Under the pieces are notes generated by a model. It was not told the origin of the DNA, searched no databases, and worked only from the letters and a program-made list of their open reading frames with translations. A stretch of DNA of 11,924 nt from Bacteroidales bacterium (GTDB lineage Bacteria > Bacteroidota > Bacteroidia > Bacteroidales > JAGOPY01), in the NCBI GenBank assembly GCA_023229505.1, contig JALNZD010000066.1:1-11924 (forward strand). Reading direction: 5' to 3'. Of the stretch, positions 7,343 to 11,924 are shown one piece after another (the first letter of the stretch is position 1; every line of letters begins with the position of its first letter). The translations under genes were made by a program, and so were the position numbers.

Positions 7343-10300
7343 TGAAAGACGGCATGTTAAATATTATTGAAGACACCTTATTACAAAGTTTGAGTGATCC
7401 TGAAAGGGAGCTAAACAATTTATTCAGGGAAAATGATAAAGAATTAGAGCTATCAAGAATCTATCTTGGGGCAGTGAGGGTCTATAAAGATAATAGCAAC
7501 CCCGACAAAAATACTTTAGTATCACATTCTGTAAGAGAAATTAACCGCATACTCCCTAAAAAATATCCGATTTCTGTATATGCGATATCAAATGCTTCTG
7601 ATGGGGTTGATATGGAAAAGGAAGTAAGAAATATAGTTGTTAATTCATTTAACCGGCTACCTATGCTCAACGATTCAGAAGTTAATTTAATAGTCGAAAA
7701 ATGGAGTGGATGTTATAAACCAAATCACAGGCAACAGTTTAAACAAATGCTTATATCAATAGATGAAGAGCAATCGTTGCCCATGACAATTGTGAACAAA
7801 ATAGATGAGACTTTGTCAGAATTAATTAAACTTAACAAATGGTTCACGGGATATGCTCATCAAGGTAATAGGAGTGAAATGCATCTATTCGATGGAAAAT
7901 GGCAGCTTATTCAAGATGTTTGGCGGAATATATTATCTCCCTTTTATGGGGTAACAGATGAAATTGATGGAATAATATCTGTTGAAATACCAAACGATAA
8001 ACTATTTAAATCTCTATTGTCTAAATTGATAAGGCAAAAACTTGTTGAATATTTATTCAGAACTCTTGATAAGCCTGGCTGGTTTGATTTTCTTAATGAA
8101 AATGAGTTTTTTCTATATGCCCCAGAGATTGAGAAGGACGAAGATGATAATACTATACAAGCCCCGCCATGGTGGCCTGGATACTATCTATTAAAAGTCG
8201 CTGATAAAATACCAGAAAAAATTACACCTTTATTGGAACAATTAAAGATAAACGATAATTGGAATGCGTTAGATCTATGTTTCCAGATAACATTAAAACT
8301 TCCGTTTGATTATTCGAAACAATTACTGCCTAAAATTGATGAGTGGCTTGATTCAAGTGCATTCCAGATTGCTGATAAATATGCTATGGATCTGCTAGGT
8401 AAATTTATTGATGAAGAACATTATAATGCCGCGCTTCAACTATTTGATATTTTAAGCAAGCCTGTTAAGAAAGCGAAAACAAGCACAAGCCTAAGATCCG
8501 ATATCTATTATAGTGAAGAACTGAAACAAATGTATCTTCCTGCTCTTATTCAAAACAAGCCTGAAGAAGTACTTGAAATAGTTGAAAAAAGGCTAAATGA
8601 GGCAATCAAGTTAAGTAGGAATGAGGAGGACGATTATTCATATATATGGCGCCCTTCTATTGTAGAGAGCGAAGAAAACGCCCTTGATGGCGACGCCGAA
8701 AACATTTATGTAGAAATCCTGCGTGACGCATTGTTGAATTATTATAAGCACAACAATAAATCCGCAAAAACAAAAATAGAAGAATATCTGAATAAAAAAT
8801 ATTCAATTTATAAAAGATTGGCAATTTATATCATCGATGCATGCGACATATCGGAATGCTATGAGCCAGTTCTAACGAACAAGAAGTTCCTTGGCTCATA
8901 TGAGATGTCGCGGGAATATTTCGTGCTGTTAAGAAATAAATATGCCTTGTTAGATATCAATATTAAAAAGAAGATTCTGGAATTAATTGAATCCGGGCCT
9001 GGAGAAGGCGAGGAGCCCGAGCAGGTTAAACAGTGGATTGAAAAAAGACTGTATAAAATCGGGGATATAGTCTTGCAGGATGAAAAACTAAAAGAATATC
9101 ATCAATTCATTAATAAATATAAGAGAGGGATCGATGCCGCCGAAAAAGAAGCTGAGGAAGACAGGGCTTTTAGCCGGGGTGGTCCCACAAGCCCGAAAAC
9201 AATTGAAGAATTAAAGCAGATGAAGCCCGGGGATTTTATTGATTATATTAGAAACGATTTTAAGCCGGCTGGTGGCTTTGGAAAACCGACCCCGGAAGGA
9301 CTGGCCAGCTTGCTTAGAGGGGTGGTCAAGGAAAACCCGATCCAATATGCGGAAATCGCCGAAAAATTCGCGGAAGACGGGATTTGTCCGGTTTATCCGG
9401 CATATTTGCTGCAAGCTTTGCATGATGCCTGGCGTGAGGGAAAAGACTTTGAATGGGAATCGGTTATTAAATTATGTGAGCTGATGCTCGATAAAAATGA
9501 TCCCGAGGGGGCAAAAGACGTAAGGGATCGCTTTGATTATGGGCTTTTTTCGTGGGTGAAAGGATCAATAGCCGATCTTTTGGGTGAAGCGGTAAGAAGT
9601 GATAAACATGTTATTGATGATGATTATTTGCCAAGAATAAAGCATATTTTATTTTATCTTGCGGAGAAAGACTCAAATCCTGAAACACGCGTAGCTCGCT
9701 GGATGGAACATCAGGGAGAACGGATTGAAATTGTAGATTATGTGGCCGAAGCGATTAATTGCAATAGAGGTAAAGCTTTGGAGGCGGTCATCTTGTATGC
9801 CCTGCGGATCGCCCGCATTAAAGAAAAAAGTGAAACCAAAAAAGCCGAAGGGCCATTTCCTCCCGGACATAGATTAGAAGACGATGTTAAAATATTTCTT
9901 GAAAATAGGATGAGAGATGAACCTCAGCCCTCTGTACATTCGACATTTGGAAGGTACTTCCAATATCTATTTTATTTGGATCAGGAATGGGTAAAAGAAA
10001 AAATCAAGCAGGGATTATTATTTTCAAAAGGAGAAGATAAAACTACATTTTGGGATGCAGATTGGCAGGGGTATGTTTTATTTAATCGATTTTATGACGA
10101 CCTTTATGGGCTTTTGAAAGAAAACGGCGACTATAAAAAAGCTATCGATAGAATTAAAGCCAAATCAATCGAAGACGTGAAAAATAATCAAGAAGGCAGG
10201 AATTTGGCTTTACATATAATGCTTGCGTATCTCAGGGGCCTTGAATCTTTGGAGAAACAAGGTAACCTGGTTAAATATTTCTTTGATAACACTCCGGCTG

Positions 10301-10782
10301 AAGTGCGAAGTCAGGCAATCTGGGCTTTGCACTCCCTATTTGAAAAGAGACCGCCGACCAATGATGATTGGCCTAAATTGAGGAAGTTGTGGGAGTATAG
10401 GGCGGAAGCCACTGATGATGAGGAGTTGGGCGCTTTTGTTGCATGGCTGAAATGGCCGTTACCGGAATCAATAAGGGATCTTAGCCTGCTTATAAAAAAG
10501 AGCATAAACTGTAAAGGGAAAGTATTTCATCAGCATGGATATTATGAATATTATATTAAGAATATTGAGGCATATCCAAGTGAAGTATTGGGGCTAACCG
10601 ATGCGCTCTTAAAGGCAAGCCATAAAAACAAGCCATTATATTATGGTTATCAAAAATATGTAAAACAAATACTTGATGCTGTTCAGCCGAAAGCTTTGGA
10701 GCACAAAGATATTGTCAATTCGATCGTAAATTTCCTGGGTGAAGTAGGGGATTATAGTTTTAAAGAATATTTGATAAAATGA
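7342..10782 (+). CDS. Uncharacterised large (1146-aa) helical protein, candidate defence component
   Basis: I cannot assign a named family. The product is long, soluble and rich in charged helices, with no signal peptide, membrane segment, Walker A motif or nuclease signature that I can find; HEAT/TPR-like helical repeats are likely. Three better-patterned regions stand out. The N-terminal ~180 residues contain SHSVREI (61-67) and WFTGYAHQGNR (167-177), resembling an N-terminal domain I recall from other large uncharacterised proteins (HSxRE plus AHxG pattern). A segment from about 618 (SPKTIEELKQMKPGDF through KPTPEGLASLLRGVV and YAEIAEKFAEDG) is more GC-rich. Around 804-815, AINCNRGKALEA is a further compact motif. 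GC rises from about 34% in the first third to about 47% at 9240-9480, a mosaic pattern. I chose ATG 7342 for its strong ribosome-binding site; TTG 7339 would add one residue. It closes the putative mod-res-membrane protein operon, 33 bp after the previous gene. Function unknown; phage sensing or regulation of the membrane partner is a guess. Confidence 0.8.
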   Translation: MKDGMLNIIEDTLLQSLSDPERELNNLFRENDKELELSRIYLGAVRVYKDNSNPDKNTLVSHSVREINRILPKKYPISVYAISNASDGVDMEKEVRNIVVNSFNRLPMLNDSEVNLIVEKWSGCYKPNHRQQFKQMLISIDEEQSLPMTIVNKIDETLSELIKLNKWFTGYAHQGNRSEMHLFDGKWQLIQDVWRNILSPFYGVTDEIDGIISVEIPNDKLFKSLLSKLIRQKLVEYLFRTLDKPGWFDFLNENEFFLYAPEIEKDEDDNTIQAPPWWPGYYLLKVADKIPEKITPLLEQLKINDNWNALDLCFQITLKLPFDYSKQLLPKIDEWLDSSAFQIADKYAMDLLGKFIDEEHYNAALQLFDILSKPVKKAKTSTSLRSDIYYSEELKQMYLPALIQNKPEEVLEIVEKRLNEAIKLSRNEEDDYSYIWRPSIVESEENALDGDAENIYVEILRDALLNYYKHNNKSAKTKIEEYLNKKYSIYKRLAIYIIDACDISECYEPVLTNKKFLGSYEMSREYFVLLRNKYALLDINIKKKILELIESGPGEGEEPEQVKQWIEKRLYKIGDIVLQDEKLKEYHQFINKYKRGIDAAEKEAEEDRAFSRGGPTSPKTIEELKQMKPGDFIDYIRNDFKPAGGFGKPTPEGLASLLRGVVKENPIQYAEIAEKFAEDGICPVYPAYLLQALHDAWREGKDFEWESVIKLCELMLDKNDPEGAKDVRDRFDYGLFSWVKGSIADLLGEAVRSDKHVIDDDYLPRIKHILFYLAEKDSNPETRVARWMEHQGERIEIVDYVAEAINCNRGKALEAVILYALRIARIKEKSETKKAEGPFPPGHRLEDDVKIFLENRMRDEPQPSVHSTFGRYFQYLFYLDQEWVKEKIKQGLLFSKGEDKTTFWDADWQGYVLFNRFYDDLYGLLKENGDYKKAIDRIKAKSIEDVKNNQEGRNLALHIMLAYLRGLESLEKQGNLVKYFFDNTPAEVRSQAIWALHSLFEKRPPTNDDWPKLRKLWEYRAEATDDEELGAFVAWLKWPLPESIRDLSLLIKKSINCKGKVFHQHGYYEYYIKNIEAYPSEVLGLTDALLKASHKNKPLYYGYQKYVKQILDAVQPKALEHKDIVNSIVNFLGEVGDYSFKEYLIK

Positions 10783-10788
10783 ATATAT

Positions 10789-10795
10789 AAGGAAG
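10789..10795 (+). promoter_or_regulatory. Ribosome-binding site of csaB at the right island edge
   Basis: AAGGAAG at 10789-10795 lies four bases before ATG 10800. It is in the AT-rich 17-bp gap after the large gene, so it belongs compositionally to the island and not to the host cluster. It gives csaB its own translation start in place of coupling to the DUF5693-type gene. Confidence 0.7.
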
Positions 10796-10799
10796 AAAA

Positions 10800-11906
10800 A
10801 TGAAGATATTAATCTCCGGCTATTATGGTTTTGGCAATGTCGGCGACGAAGCGGTCCTCCAGGCGGTCCTTAACGAATTGACCAGCCGCGTCCCTGACGC
10901 CGAGGTCTGTGTCCTCTCCGCCGCGCCCCAACTGACGGCCGAGTTGAACCGGGTCAGGGCGATCCCGCGTTACGCTTTATTCCGGATCATCCGGGAGATC
11001 CGCCAGGCGGATATTTTTGTCAGCGGGGGGGGGACCCTTTTTCAGGACGCGACCAGCCGGCGCAGTTTCCTATATTATCTCGGTCTGGTCTGGTTAGCCA
11101 AACGGCTGGGCCGCCGGGTCGTTATCCTGGCCCAGGGTTTTGGCCCGCTGCGCGGACGGCTTAACCGCTTCCTGGCCAGGTTGGTCCTGGACCGGGTTGA
11201 CCTGATCACCTTGCGCGATGACGAGTCGCGCCAGGAATTGAAACGGCTGGGCGTTTGCCGCCCGGAGATCGTCGTGACTGCCGATCCGACCCTGCTCGAC
11301 ACTCTGCCGCCGCTGGCCGAAGGGCGGAAGATCCTGGCGCTGGAAGGGGTGCCGGCCGGCGTGCCGCTGGTCGGGCTTGCCTTGCGCGGGTTGAAAGGCC
11401 AATCAGAGCTGGAAAACAGGCTGGCCCAAGAGATCGCGGCGGAACTGAACGGATCACCGCGCCGCCAGCCGGTTTTTCTGCTTTTCCAGTGTCCCGAGGA
11501 TATGGGGATGACCCGCAAGGTCGTCGACCGTCTGACCGTTCCCTACCACGTCATTTACCGTCTCTGCCGGCCGGAAGAGATGCTCGCCATGTTCCCGCAT
11601 TTTGACCTGGTCGTGGCGATGCGGCTGCACGCTGTGATCTTCGCCACGCTAGCCAAGGTTAATTGTCTTGCCTTGTCATACGATCCGAAAGTCAGCTCCT
11701 TCGCCCGGTTGGTTGAGCAACCGTGCGTTGAGGTCAGCGCCGGGGAGGAGCTGACCGACCGTCTGGCCGAACTCCTGCTGCGGCCGCTCGACCGGAGGCT
11801 GGAGCTCGAACTCCACTGCCGGAGGCTCTGCGACCAGGCGCGGCGGAGTTTTGATCTCATGCTGGAGAAAGGTTATCATTTAGACAGGGGGGGAGCAAAG
11901 AGATGA
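10800..11906 (+). CDS. csaB: Polysaccharide pyruvyltransferase CsaB
   Basis: Transfers pyruvate from phosphoenolpyruvate to a sugar of the secondary cell-wall polysaccharide, making the ketal that SLH-domain surface proteins bind; it acts at the cytoplasmic face of the membrane. The product is 368 aa, full length for the family. Visible landmarks: the N-terminal MKILISGYYGFGNVGDEA; SGGGTLFQD at 75-83; RDDESxxELKRLG in the first half; MRLH at 274-277; and YDPKVSSF from 294, the signature of the polysaccharide pyruvyltransferase superfamily. GC is about 63%, matching the partial gene at the left window edge and unlike the DNA between. Nine consecutive G bases (11025-11033) encode the SGGGT motif and could slip. 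The stop overlaps the next gene's ATG (ATGA), so csaB is coupled to it. The exact sugar acceptor cannot be read from sequence. Confidence 0.9.
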   Translation: MKILISGYYGFGNVGDEAVLQAVLNELTSRVPDAEVCVLSAAPQLTAELNRVRAIPRYALFRIIREIRQADIFVSGGGTLFQDATSRRSFLYYLGLVWLAKRLGRRVVILAQGFGPLRGRLNRFLARLVLDRVDLITLRDDESRQELKRLGVCRPEIVVTADPTLLDTLPPLAEGRKILALEGVPAGVPLVGLALRGLKGQSELENRLAQEIAAELNGSPRRQPVFLLFQCPEDMGMTRKVVDRLTVPYHVIYRLCRPEEMLAMFPHFDLVVAMRLHAVIFATLAKVNCLALSYDPKVSSFARLVEQPCVEVSAGEELTDRLAELLLRPLDRRLELELHCRRLCDQARRSFDLMLEKGYHLDRGGAKR

Positions 11907-11924
11907 AAAAGAAAGCGTTGATCA
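11903..11924 (+). CDS. Start of the next gene in the csaB cluster (truncated by window end)
   Basis: ATG at 11903 overlaps the csaB stop (ATGA) and opens MKKKALI before the window ends. A run of seven G followed by AG (11887-11895) gives a ribosome-binding site seven bases upstream. Seven residues are too few to name a product. The overlap shows that the host cluster was built with tightly coupled genes, which supports the idea that DUF5693 and csaB once overlapped too. Confidence 0.6.

Noticed and set aside
6716..7370. WAVLREAF peptides as broken N-termini of a YihY/RNase BN-type membrane protein
   Set aside because: The first residues loosely resemble how such proteins start, but 8-13 residues are too few and nothing further in the frame continues the similarity.
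9739..9800. Possible nucleotide-binding loop in the large protein (NCNRGKALEA)
   Set aside because: RGKA lacks the leading Gly and the Ser/Thr after Lys needed for a Walker A motif; no other GxxxxGK[ST] occurs in the protein.
335..10799. Integrase, transposase or tRNA attachment site that would explain insertion of the island
   Set aside because: No such gene is present on either strand, and no tRNA-like sequence or exact terminal repeat was found at the edges.
11075..11518. 147-aa and other long open frames on the minus strand of csaB
   Set aside because: High GC content makes long chance frames; the translations are Arg/Ser/Pro-rich low-complexity sequence typical of antisense shadows.

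Overview
The window shows a bacterial defence island inserted into a cell-envelope gene cluster. At both edges lie GC-rich genes (about 58-70% GC in the lines I counted). On the left is the 3' end of a multi-pass membrane protein of the DUF5693 type, and on the right is a complete csaB-type polysaccharide pyruvyltransferase followed by the first codons of another gene. DUF5693 and csaB are, as I recall, usual neighbours in bacteria with pyruvylated surface polysaccharides and SLH-anchored envelopes (Firmicutes, Margulisbacteria, Synergistota and similar). I cannot fix the phylum from this window.

Between them, roughly 335-10799, lies about 10.4 kb of clearly lower-GC DNA (about 27-47% depending on the segment), with every gene on the + strand. 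It reads as two modules. Module 1 (about 380-2072) is a complete AbiEi/AbiEii pair, a type IV toxin-antitoxin or abortive-infection system, with overlapping genes and a weak candidate promoter. A 139-bp spacer with a 12-bp tandem repeat and a second short direct repeat separates the modules. Module 2 (2212-10782) starts with a complete type III restriction-modification pair: mod, a beta-class adenine methyltransferase, overlapping res, a helicase-endonuclease, by 4 bp. Two genes I cannot assign to a named family follow with very short spacing: a 184-aa protein with one N-terminal membrane segment, and an 1146-aa soluble, largely helical protein with no P-loop.

The small membrane-protein gene is the most AT-rich gene in the window. 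It is bracketed by two copies of a 26-bp direct repeat (25/26 identical), each carrying a short ORF with the peptide WAVLREAF. This looks like a cassette boundary or a reused translation-coupling leader. The membrane protein plus giant helical protein, joined to a type III R-M operon, is the best candidate here for an undescribed defence system.

At the left edge the DUF5693 stop overlaps a GTG that begins a short ORF resembling the start of CsaB. The island may therefore have gone in at the csaB start codon and supplied csaB with a new ribosome-binding site. I see no integrase, transposase, tRNA, CRISPR array or convincing terminator in the window. Host genes downstream probably depend on transcription running through the island. 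No stretch longer than 300 bp lacks a gene.
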